From CAKSHC01 sp045594545 (lineage in GTDB: Bacteria; Bacillota; Clostridia; Oscillospirales; UMGS1783): DNA of 25,917 bases. Made by a program: the position numbers and the translations under genes. Shown here one piece after another: positions 6,525-15,213 of this stretch. The DNA lies in contig JAZNYQ010000083.1 of the NCBI GenBank assembly GCA_045594545.1, positions 1 to 25,917 of the forward strand, in the 5' to 3' direction. The notes under the pieces are model-generated. The model saw only the letters and a program-made list of their open reading frames with translations. It was not told the origin of the DNA and did not search any database. How positions within the stretch are numbered: position 1 is the stretch's first letter; every line of letters begins with the position of its first letter.

Positions 6525-9500
6525 CGGTTTTCCTCCTTTCTCTTAAGAGCCAGAATCAGTCCGACCCCCGCACCGACCAGTGCCAGCGCACCGGCCAACA
6601 TATAAGCAAGTGTGTAATCGGTTACCGTTTGTCCCTCCTGCACCTCGGGCTCTACCGTGGGTGCGGGCAACTCGTAGCCGATCTCGATATCGGTTTGCGA
6701 GATGCAGATCTCTTCCAGACGGGGCGCATACAAAGCACGTTTGCCGGAGATATCGGTGATACCATCGACACGCAGAGAATAGGACGAGGTGACATTTTTC
6801 TCGGTCATGCTCACGCAGAAGGCGATGCGGGCGCCCTTGGAATAGACGAGATTACCGGCATAGGTGAAGATATCGGTAAGGGTCATTGCGCCCTTGGAGG
6901 CACTCGGGGTAAGTGTCCAGAGGATGGTATCGTGGGTATCGTCTTTCCACTCCCAGGTACCGTTGAAGGCGGCCGTATGACCGGTGACCAGCGTGTGGCT
7001 GTCGCCCGATTCGGTGAGGTAACGGATGGCCATATTGGGCGCACCGTCACCCTCGGCAATCTTGACCGACTCGGAGAACTTGACCTCCAAGGTCATATCG
7101 TCGATGGCCTTGACAGCGGCTACGGTAAGCAGATCGGTGCTCATACCGTTGGCGGTGAGCGGAATAAATACGCCGTCGTAGCCATGGCAGTAGGAGCCGA
7201 CCAGATGGCGGGTGCCGTCCTTGGTCACGATATTTTCGATGCGCTGGCTATAGGAGATCAGATCCTTAAATTCATCGGTCTTCTTCTCCTCAATACACCA
7301 GTTTACGGTAGTCGTTTCCTTAAAGGGAGCCAGACCGCCGCCGTAGTTGAGGATATCGTAAACGTTGTAGATGCCGTAGGTGGACGAGCCGTTCATGGTC
7401 CAGAGAATGCGGGTGTGGCTCTTATCCATCCACTCCCATTTACCCTTCCATTGCAGGGCGGTACTGTCGTTCTCCTTGCCCGACCAAGCGAGCTTGCCGT
7501 CGCGCACCAGACGGATGCCAAACCACGGATCGCCTGAGATCTCGACGGGAGCGCTGAAAGTGAGCACCACTTGACGGTCGTTGAGGACGTAGGCATTGGC
7601 GGTGAGATTTTTCTCGGTGATGGTATACGCCACATCCGCATAATGCCCGTCAAAGCCGTTCATATTGGGCTTGTTGCCCAGAAGATGGACGCGTTCGTCA
7701 TCGGCCAGCACGATATTATTGATATGATTATCGGCCGAGAGGGCGTCGCTTCCCTTTTCCTCGATGCAGAACTTGAAGGTGAATGCTTTCCATTCTTCGG
7801 GCAGTCCTTTAAAGGCGAGGATATCAGGGATGTTGTTCAGGTCGCCGAAATTGCGCTGATTGCCGTAGATCTGCCATACCAGTTGGGTATGCTCTTCATT
7901 ATAGTAATCGAGGAAGGCACCGCCCCATTGGATGGGAGTTTTCGTTTCATCCTCATTGATGCGGTACTGCAGAGCATTGGTGTCGTTCACCAGACGGATG
8001 GCGCCGTAAGGACTGCTGAGCATCTCCACGGGTGCCGAGAAGGTAACGACGATGCGGGAATCGGAAATGACCTTCACGTCGGTCACCTCCAGTTTTTCGG
8101 TGGGAGCCTCGCCGCTGACTTCCATATACACGCCGTCGTTCCAGCCCGCCTTTACGACGGTAGGTTTGATGGGTTTGCCGTCGGTGGCCGATACGACCGA
8201 GTCGATCAGTCCGTTGGCGGCGGTTACGGCAAAGGTATCGGTCTTCTTCTCTTCGAAACAGAAGACGATCTTCCAATTGTCTTTCATCACCTCACCCAAC
8301 TGTCCTTCGGCGCGGAGCACCTGTCCGATATCGGTGAGATTCATCGTGTTGACGGCACGGTAGGTCCAGTAGATCTGCGTATGCTCCTCATTGGCCCATT
8401 CAAACGGATAGCCCTGCTTGGAGGAGCGACCGTACCACTGCAGTGGGGATTGCCCTTCGTTATAATACATCAAATTGTAATTTTCATCGACCACGCGGAG
8501 TCCCGCCCAGGCATTGCCAAGCATTTTGATCGGTTCGGAGAAGGTGATGAGCAGGCGGGTGTCACTGATGACTTTCACATCCGTGATCTTCATGGTACCG
8601 GTGCTGCTGATCACAACGGTGCGGGTAACACAGTCCCAACCGTCCTTATCGACGCTATCGGCGGTCAGGGACGGGTTGACGCGGTAAATATATTTATTGG
8701 AGCCTTCGTTGATCGCGTAATACGAGTCGATGAGCCCGTTGTTCTTAGTTGCTGTCACGTTCTTCGCACTGTCGGATTTGGTGCTTTCTCTTAAGGTAAA
8801 GACCAGATCCTTACCGGCATGGGCGCCGCCCTCGCTGACCATATCCAGAATCTCAGCCATGGTAATGCCTTTCGGAGTGGCTTTCATCGGGGTATTGGGC
8901 CAGTTGGGGCTGGATACGTTAAGTTCCCACGAAAGGTCGGTACCCTTGATGCTCAGCGTGGCATAGGCGCCGGCGTTGCCCACCTTCTCGGCCGAGAAAG
9001 CGATGGTCAAGCCACCGGCATTGGCGGTAACACCCTGCAGAATGAGGGTGGGAGCTTCTTCGAGGATCTCGACGGTGAGGGTATCCCAGCCGCCGGCATT
9101 GACGCCGTTGGCGGTGAGGGCGGGGTTATCGCGAGGAATATACTTATTTGAACCGTCGTTGTTGGCAAAATAGGAATCAATATAGCCGTTGCCCTTAACG
9201 GGGGTGACGTTCTTGGCGGCGTTGACGGCCGCATCCTCGATCAGATAGAACACGGCGCGGGAGCCGGCATACGTTTCTTTCAGCGCCAGCACGCCCTCCA
9301 CGGTGGACACGGCATGGCCGTCCACGATGATCGAATTGTTGATCTTAAGGGTCATGGGAGTATTCGGCCAAGTGACGTAGCCCATAGTGGCTTTCCATTC
9401 CAAGGGCGTGCCCTCGGTAGCAGAAGTGAGCACGTTCCCCTGCGCATCAACCAGCCGCACATAGGCGGCACCGCCCGAATTTCCGACCTTAGCGGCATCG

Positions 9501-11170
9501 AACTTGATGTTGACCAGATTGGTATCGGTCATCTCGGCATCGGTGACGGTCAGCGTTTTCGCCTCGCTCAGAATGGGCATGGTGAGCACATCCCAGCCGG
9601 CATCATTGACCTCGTTGGCCGACAGTGCGGGATTGATACGGTAGAGATAATGGTTCTGTCCGTCATTCATTGCGTAATAGGAATCGATCAGCCCGTTATT
9701 CTTAGTGGGAGTCACGTTTTTATCGGCGTTGTTGGATTTTTCCGCCTCGACCAGACGAAGCACGGCGGTGCCGCCCAGTTCTTTCGCCAGCGCGCACACA
9801 CCCGATACCGTATTCACTGCCTTGCCGGCTACCGTTACGGTATTGGTGATCTTACCCGTATAGGGCGTATTCGGCCAGTTAGCCGAGGAGATGGCGGCGT
9901 TCCAGTTGAGGTTTACGCCGTCCTTGGTCATGAGCTTGCCGTTTTGATCCACGATGCGTACATAGACCGATCCGCCGGCACTGCCGACCTTGGCGGCATC
10001 GAAGGAGACGGTCATGGCGTTTTCGCCGCTCACGGCGACTTCGGTCATGTTTAGGGTAGGGGCGGGATCGAGGATCTCGACAGTCAGGTCATCCCAGCCG
10101 TCGGACGCCGTACCCGAAGCGGTGAGGGCGGGGTTGACATATTTGATATAGGCATTGGTGCCGTTATTGATGGCGTAGTAGGAGTCGATCAAACCGTTGC
10201 CCTTGACGGGGGTGATGCACTTGTCAGCATTGGCGGAAGTGCCTTCCTTTATATAAAGGACACACTTGGCGCCGTTGTAGGACGAGAGCAGAGCCCGCAC
10301 GTCGGCCACGGTATTGACCGTTTTGCCGTCAACGGTGACCGCGCTTGTGATCTTGCCGGTCATGGGTGTTTTCGGCCAAGTGACATAGTTCATTTCGACC
10401 GACCATTCAAGCGTATTATTTTCGGTTTGGGATTTGAGCACGGTGCCGTTTGCATCGACCAGACGAACCCGCACGGTAGCGCCGGCGTTGCCGATGGCGT
10501 CGCAGGAGAAGTTGATGTGCAATTTATTTTCCTCCATGGCGACCACTTCGGTAACGGCGGGGTTGGGGGTGGGATAGGCCAGTGTTACCCGCACCTCGTC
10601 CCAGCCGTCCTTATCGACGGTGGTGGCTTTCAGGGCGGGGTTGGTACCGGCGATATACTTGTTGGAGCCGTCGTTATTGGCAAAATACGAATCGATAAAT
10701 CCGTTATTCTTCGTAGCCACGACGTTTTTACCGCTATTGGATGCGGTGGACTCCCGCAGGCAGAATACGGCGGTATAGTTGCTGTACTCGCCCTCGATCA
10801 GATCCAGCACGCCTTGTGCGGTATTGACGGCGGTGCCGTCGACGGTGACCGAGTTGGTGATCTTGGATTTCATGGGGGCATTGGGCCATGAAAAATAATC
10901 CATTCCTGCATTCCATTGCAGGGAGTTTCCCTCGGTTTTGGATTTGACGACGGCGCCCGTATCATCAACGATACGGACATAGGCCGTGGCACCGGCGTTG
11001 CCGATCTTAGCTGCCGAGAAGCCGATCGAGATGACGTTGCTTTCGATCACGGTGGCATCGGTCATGGTGACGGCATCGGCTGCCCGGACGGTGGTACGGA
11101 CAAAAACCGAAAGTCCGAGCAACAATACGGCGCTCAACACGGCGGCGGTGATCCGTTGTGTCAGTTTCAT
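6521..11170 (-). CDS. Large cell-surface protein of nine tandem beta-rich modules
   Basis: 1549 residues: signal peptide about 1-31, five A-type modules (about 34-198, 204-368, 373-535, 540-704, 708-854), four B-type modules (about 859-1020, 1027-1185, 1188-1345, 1348-1498), a Pro/Glu-rich linker, a membrane helix about 1519-1542 and a basic tail (KRKEENR). A modules share WPNTPM, NGLIDSYY, a GSNKYI-like motif, NPAL and a GWD ending. B modules share ITFSEPI or VTFSAPV, LQW, EEHTQIYW and FCxEEK; the VTFSxP strand recalls SbsA-like Ig folds, but the modules are longer. There is no LPXTG sorting motif, so it is membrane-anchored. It is the first gene of the operon with the GH36, AraC and GH5 genes. 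Adhesion or glycan binding is inference; no catalytic motif is seen. Confidence 0.85.
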   Translation of the reverse strand: MKLTQRITAAVLSAVLLLGLSVFVRTTVRAADAVTMTDATVIESNVISIGFSAAKIGNAGATAYVRIVDDTGAVVKSKTEGNSLQWNAGMDYFSWPNAPMKSKITNSVTVDGTAVNTAQGVLDLIEGEYSNYTAVFCLRESTASNSGKNVVATKNNGFIDSYFANNDGSNKYIAGTNPALKATTVDKDGWDEVRVTLAYPTPNPAVTEVVAMEENKLHINFSCDAIGNAGATVRVRLVDANGTVLKSQTENNTLEWSVEMNYVTWPKTPMTGKITSAVTVDGKTVNTVADVRALLSSYNGAKCVLYIKEGTSANADKCITPVKGNGLIDSYYAINNGTNAYIKYVNPALTASGTASDGWDDLTVEILDPAPTLNMTEVAVSGENAMTVSFDAAKVGSAGGSVYVRIVDQNGKLMTKDGVNLNWNAAISSANWPNTPYTGKITNTVTVAGKAVNTVSGVCALAKELGGTAVLRLVEAEKSNNADKNVTPTKNNGLIDSYYAMNDGQNHYLYRINPALSANEVNDAGWDVLTMPILSEAKTLTVTDAEMTDTNLVNIKFDAAKVGNSGGAAYVRLVDAQGNVLTSATEGTPLEWKATMGYVTWPNTPMTLKINNSIIVDGHAVSTVEGVLALKETYAGSRAVFYLIEDAAVNAAKNVTPVKGNGYIDSYFANNDGSNKYIPRDNPALTANGVNAGGWDTLTVEILEEAPTLILQGVTANAGGLTIAFSAEKVGNAGAYATLSIKGTDLSWELNVSSPNWPNTPMKATPKGITMAEILDMVSEGGAHAGKDLVFTLRESTKSDSAKNVTATKNNGLIDSYYAINEGSNKYIYRVNPSLTADSVDKDGWDCVTRTVVISSTGTMKITDVKVISDTRLLITFSEPIKMLGNAWAGLRVVDENYNLMYYNEGQSPLQWYGRSSKQGYPFEWANEEHTQIYWTYRAVNTMNLTDIGQVLRAEGQLGEVMKDNWKIVFCFEEKKTDTFAVTAANGLIDSVVSATDGKPIKPTVVKAGWNDGVYMEVSGEAPTEKLEVTDVKVISDSRIVVTFSAPVEMLSSPYGAIRLVNDTNALQYRINEDETKTPIQWGGAFLDYYNEEHTQLVWQIYGNQRNFGDLNNIPDILAFKGLPEEWKAFTFKFCIEEKGSDALSADNHINNIVLADDERVHLLGNKPNMNGFDGHYADVAYTITEKNLTANAYVLNDRQVVLTFSAPVEISGDPWFGIRLVRDGKLAWSGKENDSTALQWKGKWEWMDKSHTRILWTMNGSSTYGIYNVYDILNYGGGLAPFKETTTVNWCIEEKKTDEFKDLISYSQRIENIVTKDGTRHLVGSYCHGYDGVFIPLTANGMSTDLLTVAAVKAIDDMTLEVKFSESVKIAEGDGAPNMAIRYLTESGDSHTLVTGHTAAFNGTWEWKDDTHDTILWTLTPSASKGAMTLTDIFTYAGNLVYSKGARIAFCVSMTEKNVTSSYSLRVDGITDISGKRALYAPRLEEICISQTDIEIGYELPAPTVEPEVQEGQTVTDYTLAYMLAGALALVGAGVGLILALKRKEENR
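6677..8596 (-). repeat. Four tandem B-type modules in the surface protein gene
   Basis: Four more diverged units of about 155-160 codons sharing VTFSAPV-like, LQW, HTxIxW and CxEEK motifs. The first B unit also carries NGLIDS, a hallmark of the A units, so A and B probably share an ancestor. Confidence 0.75.
8609..11071 (-). repeat. Five tandem A-type modules in the surface protein gene
   Basis: Five copies of a roughly 490-nt unit encoding about 165 residues. The most constant parts are those encoding WPNTPM, NGLIDSYYA and NPAL. Some stretches are alike at DNA level too, for instance around 10660-10700 and 9130-9200. Copy 5 is shorter because the segment around residues 738-745 is reduced. 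Confidence 0.85.
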
Positions 11171-11189
11171 AATGCTTCCTCCTAATCGT

Positions 11190-11218
11190 ATTATAACATG
11201 GGTTGCCGATTTTTTCTC
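11190..11218 (-). promoter_or_regulatory. Extended -10 promoter of the surface/GH operon
   Basis: Minus strand reads TGTTATAAT (11190-11198): a perfect -10 with the TG extension. The -35 position 17 nt upstream is poor (GAGAAA), as expected for an activator-dependent or extended -10 promoter. The ATG at 11170 has AGGAGGA upstream. Confidence 0.65.
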
Positions 11219-11233
11219 TTGTTTTTAGTTTAC

Positions 11234-11285
11234 TGGACAAAACCATAGTAAAAAATAGAGAAAAGCCGTGCAGATATGGACAAAA
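11234..11285. promoter_or_regulatory. Direct repeat, possible AraC-type operator
   Basis: TGGACAAAA occurs exactly at 11234-11242 and 11277-11285, 43 nt apart (about four helical turns), upstream of the weak -35 region of the surface operon. AraC-family activators often bind direct repeats in this position. A 9-nt repeat could also arise by chance in this AT-rich spacer. Confidence 0.3.
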
Positions 11286-11338
11286 GCACGAAAATTGGAT
11301 TTGATACCGGTTTTCGGTTTTGGTTTCGCATATTTCTC

Positions 11339-11367
11339 TTGAAAAAACAGGAAAAAAGAGATATAAT
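11339..11367 (+). promoter_or_regulatory. SigA-type promoter of pgk
   Basis: TTGAAA (11339-11344), 17-nt spacer, TATAAT (11362-11367), about 48 nt before the pgk start codon. It shares the 244-nt spacer with the divergent surface operon. Confidence 0.85.
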
Positions 11368-11414
11368 GATACTGTATGTGTAATAACAATAAATTTACGA
11401 TAGGAGAACTTACC

Positions 11415-12617
11415 ATGGCTTACAACAAGAAAACTGTGGAAGACGTATGCGTCAAGGGCAAAAAGGTACTGGTACGCTGCGACTTCAATGTCCCCCTCAA
11501 GAACGGCGTGATTACCGACGAGAACCGTATCAACGCCGCCATGCCCACCATTGAATATCTGGTAAACAACGGTGCGCAGGTTATTCTGTGCTCCCATATG
11601 GGCAAGCCCAAGGGCGAACCCAAGCCCGAACTGTCGCTGGCTCCCGTGGCCAAGCGTCTGAGTGAGAAGCTGGGCAAAGAGGTCGTTTTTGCCGCCGATG
11701 CCAATGTGGTTGGGGAAAACGCCAAGGCCGCTGTGGCCGCCATGAAAGACGGCGATGTGGTACTTCTTGAAAATACCCGCTATCGCGCCGAGGAGACCAA
11801 GAACGGCGAGGCGCTGTCGGCGGAACTTGGTTCTCTGGCTGAGATCTTTGTTAACGATGCCTTCGGTACCGCCCATCGCGCTCACTGCTCGACGGTGGGT
11901 GTCGTTTCCCATGTAGATCAGGCCGTAGCCGGCTATCTGATCGGCAAAGAATTGGAGTATCTGGGCAATGCCGTAGACGCTCCCGTTCGTCCTTTCGTCA
12001 CCATTCTGGGCGGCGCTAAGGTGGCCGACAAACTGACCGTTATTGAAAATCTGCTCAACAAGGCCGACACCCTCATCATCGGCGGCGGTATGGCTTACAC
12101 CTTCTTGGCCGCTAAGGGCTATACGGTTGGTACTTCCCTGCTGGATGAGACCAAGATCGACTATTGCCGCGACATGATGAAGAAGGCCGAGGAGAAGGGC
12201 GTAAAACTCCTGCTCCCCGTTGACTGCACCATTGCCAAGAACTTCCCCGATCCCATCGACGGCGAGATCGAAGTAGAGATCGTGGATGCCGATAAGATTC
12301 CGGCCGATATGATGAGTTTGGATATCGGTCCCAAGACAGCGGCTCTGTATGCCGAGGCGGTGAAGTCGGCTAAGACGGTTGTATGGAACGGCCCGATGGG
12401 CGTGTTTGAGAACCCGACGCTGGCCAAGGGTACCATGGCAGTGGCCAAGGCGATGGCCGAGACCGATGCCGTTACCGTGATCGGCGGCGGCGATAGCGCG
12501 GCGGCTGTGAACATCCTCGGCTTTGGCGATAAGATGACCCACATTTCGACCGGCGGCGGCGCTTCTCTCGAATTCCTCGAGGGTAAGGAACTGCCCGGTA
12601 TTGCCGCATTGGATTGA
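11415..12617 (+). CDS. pgk: Phosphoglycerate kinase
   Basis: 400 residues, normal for bacterial PGK. It transfers phosphate between 1,3-bisphosphoglycerate and ADP, an ATP-yielding glycolytic step in the cytoplasm. Visible motifs are RCDFNVPL (21-28) for substrate binding, GGAKV and GGGMAYTFL in the hinge and nucleotide domain, NGPMGVFE, and the C-terminal GGGDSAAAV loop. The start is the ATG after TAGGAGAACTTACC; an in-frame upstream ATG lacks a ribosome site and would add 13 atypical residues. It heads the glycolytic cluster. The gap gene that often precedes pgk in Firmicutes is not present here. Confidence 0.98.
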   Translation: MAYNKKTVEDVCVKGKKVLVRCDFNVPLKNGVITDENRINAAMPTIEYLVNNGAQVILCSHMGKPKGEPKPELSLAPVAKRLSEKLGKEVVFAADANVVGENAKAAVAAMKDGDVVLLENTRYRAEETKNGEALSAELGSLAEIFVNDAFGTAHRAHCSTVGVVSHVDQAVAGYLIGKELEYLGNAVDAPVRPFVTILGGAKVADKLTVIENLLNKADTLIIGGGMAYTFLAAKGYTVGTSLLDETKIDYCRDMMKKAEEKGVKLLLPVDCTIAKNFPDPIDGEIEVEIVDADKIPADMMSLDIGPKTAALYAEAVKSAKTVVWNGPMGVFENPTLAKGTMAVAKAMAETDAVTVIGGGDSAAAVNILGFGDKMTHISTGGGASLEFLEGKELPGIAALD

Positions 12618-12908
12618 GCTGATCCGAACACGAACCGCCTTTTGGCGGCTCTTGTTTGGTGAATTTCAGCTTATCAGCCTTGAAAGGCGCCAGCCTTCCC
12701 GCGGCTTCTGCACCAAAATTCACTCAAAAAGTTCACGCCAAAAGGTGCTTGCAGTTTTTGCTAAGCAGATTTTGGCTAAGACACGAAAACGCTCGATGGA
12801 CATTACTGCTTGTAAGTCCGAGAACGTTGACAAAGTATTGGACAAAATCGGCAAGCAAAAACCGATTTGTGTCCGAATCAACTCAATCCTAGATAAGGAG
12901 TAATCAAC
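12618..12908 (+). other. Structured spacer between pgk and tpiA
   Basis: No convincing gene in these 291 nt. A small hairpin CCGCC-TTTT-GGCGG lies shortly after the pgk stop with only a weak T-rich tail. GTGAATTT (12659-12666) and AAATTCAC (12716-12723) are inverted repeats, and TTTGGTG nearby can pair with CACCAAA (12711-12717) instead. Next to tpiA, GGACAAAATCGG (12840-12851) pairs with CCGATTTGTGTCC (12862-12874) with one bulge and a 10-nt loop. A TTGACA at 12827-12832 has no convincing -10. The tpiA ribosome site AAGGAG ends the spacer. Confidence 0.5.
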
Positions 12909-13676
12909 ATGAATAAGTTAAAGAGAAGAACGGTTATTGCCGGAAACTGGAAGATGAACAACACCCCCTCTCAGGCTTTGAAGCTGATTGAGGAGTTAAA
13001 GCCGCTGGTGGCGGGCGCTGACTGCGATGTCGTTGTTTGCGTGCCTTACGTGGATCTGCTGGTGGTCATTGCCGCCTGCAAGGATTCCAACATTAAGGTT
13101 GGGGCGCAGAACCTGCATTTTGAGCCCAAGGGTGCCTACACCGGTGAAGTGAGCGCCGATATGCTCAAAGAGATCGGAGCCGAGTATGTAGTCATCGGTC
13201 ACTCGGAGCGCCGTGAATATTTCGGCGAGACCGACGAGACGGTCAACAAGAAAGTACATGCCGCTCTGAATGCCGGCATCACCCCCATTCTCTGCTGTGG
13301 CGAGTCCCTCTCCCAGCGTGAGGACGGCGTGACCGGTGAATGGGTGCGTTCCCAAATCAAGATTGCCTTGAAAGGCATTACTGCCGCTCAGGTAAAGAAT
13401 ATCATTATCGCTTATGAGCCCATCTGGGCCATCGGCACCGGCAAGACGGCCACGTCCGATCAGGCTGACGAGGTCTGCGGCATCATCCGTCAGGTTCTTG
13501 CTGAGTTGTACGATGCCGATACGGCCGAGTCGGTGACCATTCAGTACGGCGGTTCGATGAACGCCGGCAACTGCGCCGAACTGCTGAGCAAGTATCACGT
13601 AGACGGCGGTCTGATCGGCGGCGCCTCTCTCAAGGCTCCCGATTTTTCCACCATCGTGTCGGCCGGCAGCCGCTGA
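12909..13676 (+). CDS. tpiA: Triosephosphate isomerase
   Basis: 255 residues, usual length. It interconverts dihydroxyacetone phosphate and glyceraldehyde 3-phosphate in glycolysis. Catalytic residues are all present: Asn13 and Lys15 in GNWKMN, His98 in GHSERR, Glu170 in YEPIWAIGTG, plus the phosphate-binding YGGSMNAGN and GGLIGGASL loops. The start follows AAGGAG at 8-nt spacing. gpmI follows after 8 nt, so the two are co-transcribed, while the long spacer separates it from pgk. Confidence 0.98.
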   Translation: MNKLKRRTVIAGNWKMNNTPSQALKLIEELKPLVAGADCDVVVCVPYVDLLVVIAACKDSNIKVGAQNLHFEPKGAYTGEVSADMLKEIGAEYVVIGHSERREYFGETDETVNKKVHAALNAGITPILCCGESLSQREDGVTGEWVRSQIKIALKGITAAQVKNIIIAYEPIWAIGTGKTATSDQADEVCGIIRQVLAELYDADTAESVTIQYGGSMNAGNCAELLSKYHVDGGLIGGASLKAPDFSTIVSAGSR

Positions 13677-13684
13677 GGTGACAC

Positions 13685-15199
13685 ATGAGACCCTTAATGC
13701 TGATGATTCTGGATGGGTTTGCCATCACCGACCCCTCCAAACATAACGCCATTGCCAACGCCCGCACCCCGCATCTGGATACCCTTTTTTCCTCCTGCGC
13801 TCAGACTTTGCTGGGCGCATCGGGGATGTCGGTGGGACTTCCCGACGGGCAGATGGGCAATTCCGAGGTTGGGCATACCAACATCGGTGCCGGCCGCATC
13901 GTCTATCAGGAACTGACCCGTATCACCAAAGCGGTACAAGACGGCGATTTCTTTGAGAACGAAGCGCTGTGTGCCGCGATGGATGCCTGCATCAAGAACG
14001 ACAGTGCTCTGCATTTAGCGGGGCTTCTCTCCGACGGTGGGGTTCATTCTCACAACTCGCATCTGTATGCTCTGTTGGAGATGGCCAAGCGCCGCGGACT
14101 TTCCAAGGTCTACGTGCACGCCATTCTGGACGGGCGCGATGTGCCGCCCGATTCGGGGCTTGGCTTTGTCAAGGAATTGATGGCCAAGTGCGAAGAGATC
14201 GGTGTAGGCCGGATCGCCACCGTGATGGGACGTTACTACGCCATGGACCGCGACAACCGTTGGGAGCGTGTGGTCAAGGCCTATGATGCCATAGCCTGCG
14301 GCGAGGGCGTTCAGGCGGCTTGTCCGATCTGCGCGGTAGAAAATTCTTACAAGGACGGCGTACTGGACGAGTTTGTGGTGCCCTGCGTCATTGACGGTGG
14401 TGCTCCCGTTGCTGACGGGGACAGCATCATTTATTTCAACTTCCGTCCCGACCGCGCCCGTGAGATCACCCGCACCTTTGTCGATCCCGATTTCAGCGGG
14501 TTTGAGCGCAAGGGTGGTCAAAAGAAGGTCAATTATGTTTGCATGACCCAGTATGATGCGGCCATGCCGAATGTCGAGGTGGCATTCAAACCGCAGAGCC
14601 TGACTAATACCTTAGGCGAGTATCTCTCTAAACTTGGCAAGAAGCAGTTGCGCATTGCCGAGACCGAGAAGTACGCCCATGTCACCTTCTTCTTCAACGG
14701 TGGCCGTGAGGAGGCCTACGAGGGTGAGGATCGGATTCTGGTTGCCTCTCCCAAGGTGGCTACCTATGATATGCAACCCGAAATGAGTGCCCCTGAGGTG
14801 ACCGACAAGGTGATTGAGGCGATCCAAGCTGACAAGTACGATGTGATCATTCTCAACTTTGCCAACTGTGACATGGTGGGACACACGGGCGTATACGATG
14901 CCGCGGTGGCTGCAGTAGAAGCCGTAGACGGTTGCGTGGGTCGCATCGTTGAGGCGATGCTGGATGCCAAGGGCACGATCCTGCTGACGGCCGACCATGG
15001 CAACGCCGACAAGATGGCCGAAGAGACGGGCGAGATCTTCACGGCACATACAACCAATCCCGTTCCGTTACTGCTCATTAACGAGTACGGTTCCCTCAAA
15101 GACGGCGGTGTGTTGGCCGATCTGGCACCCACCATGCTGGACTTGATGGGCCTGCCTCAACCGGAAGAAATGACCGGCAAGAGTTTGTTGGTGCGGTAA
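13685..15199 (+). CDS. gpmI: 2,3-bisphosphoglycerate-independent phosphoglycerate mutase
   Basis: 504 residues (family about 510). It converts 3- to 2-phosphoglycerate using two Mn ions and a phosphoserine intermediate. Metal and catalytic sites are visible: Asp10 in MILDGF, Ser60 in GNSEVGHTNIGAG, the LDGRDVPPDSG motif, FNFRPDRAR, and the C-terminal TADHGNADKM metal site. The GAGGTG ribosome site overlaps the tpiA stop region. Its 3' end can fold into a 10-bp hairpin (15184-15213) that includes the stop codon. Confidence 0.98.
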   Translation: MRPLMLMILDGFAITDPSKHNAIANARTPHLDTLFSSCAQTLLGASGMSVGLPDGQMGNSEVGHTNIGAGRIVYQELTRITKAVQDGDFFENEALCAAMDACIKNDSALHLAGLLSDGGVHSHNSHLYALLEMAKRRGLSKVYVHAILDGRDVPPDSGLGFVKELMAKCEEIGVGRIATVMGRYYAMDRDNRWERVVKAYDAIACGEGVQAACPICAVENSYKDGVLDEFVVPCVIDGGAPVADGDSIIYFNFRPDRAREITRTFVDPDFSGFERKGGQKKVNYVCMTQYDAAMPNVEVAFKPQSLTNTLGEYLSKLGKKQLRIAETEKYAHVTFFFNGGREEAYEGEDRILVASPKVATYDMQPEMSAPEVTDKVIEAIQADKYDVIILNFANCDMVGHTGVYDAAVAAVEAVDGCVGRIVEAMLDAKGTILLTADHGNADKMAEETGEIFTAHTTNPVPLLLINEYGSLKDGGVLADLAPTMLDLMGLPQPEEMTGKSLLVR

Positions 15200-15213
15200 A
15201 CCACACCAACAAA
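15184..15213 (+). other. Hairpin spanning the gpmI stop codon
   Basis: TTTGTTGGTG (15184-15193) and CACCAACAAA (15204-15213) form a perfect 10-bp stem with a 10-nt loop containing the TAA. No T-tract follows, so it may protect the 3' end or form by chance rather than terminate. Confidence 0.45.

Noticed and set aside
7571..8794. Long plus-strand open frame (407 codons) opposite the surface protein gene
   Set aside because: Antisense shadow of a gene with repeats and signal peptide on the other strand; no ribosome site and no recognisable domains.
6677..11071. CRISPR or satellite-like array
   Set aside because: The regular repeats are roughly 490-nt coding modules in an open frame, not short repeats with unique spacers.
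11007..12542. 511-codon minus-strand frame across the pgk region and the divergent spacer
   Set aside because: Antisense to pgk and running through both promoters and into the surface gene start; low-complexity shadow composition.
12601..12903. 100-codon frame over the pgk end and the following spacer
   Set aside because: Starts inside pgk in another frame without a ribosome site, and its product resembles nothing; the spacer is better read as structured non-coding DNA.
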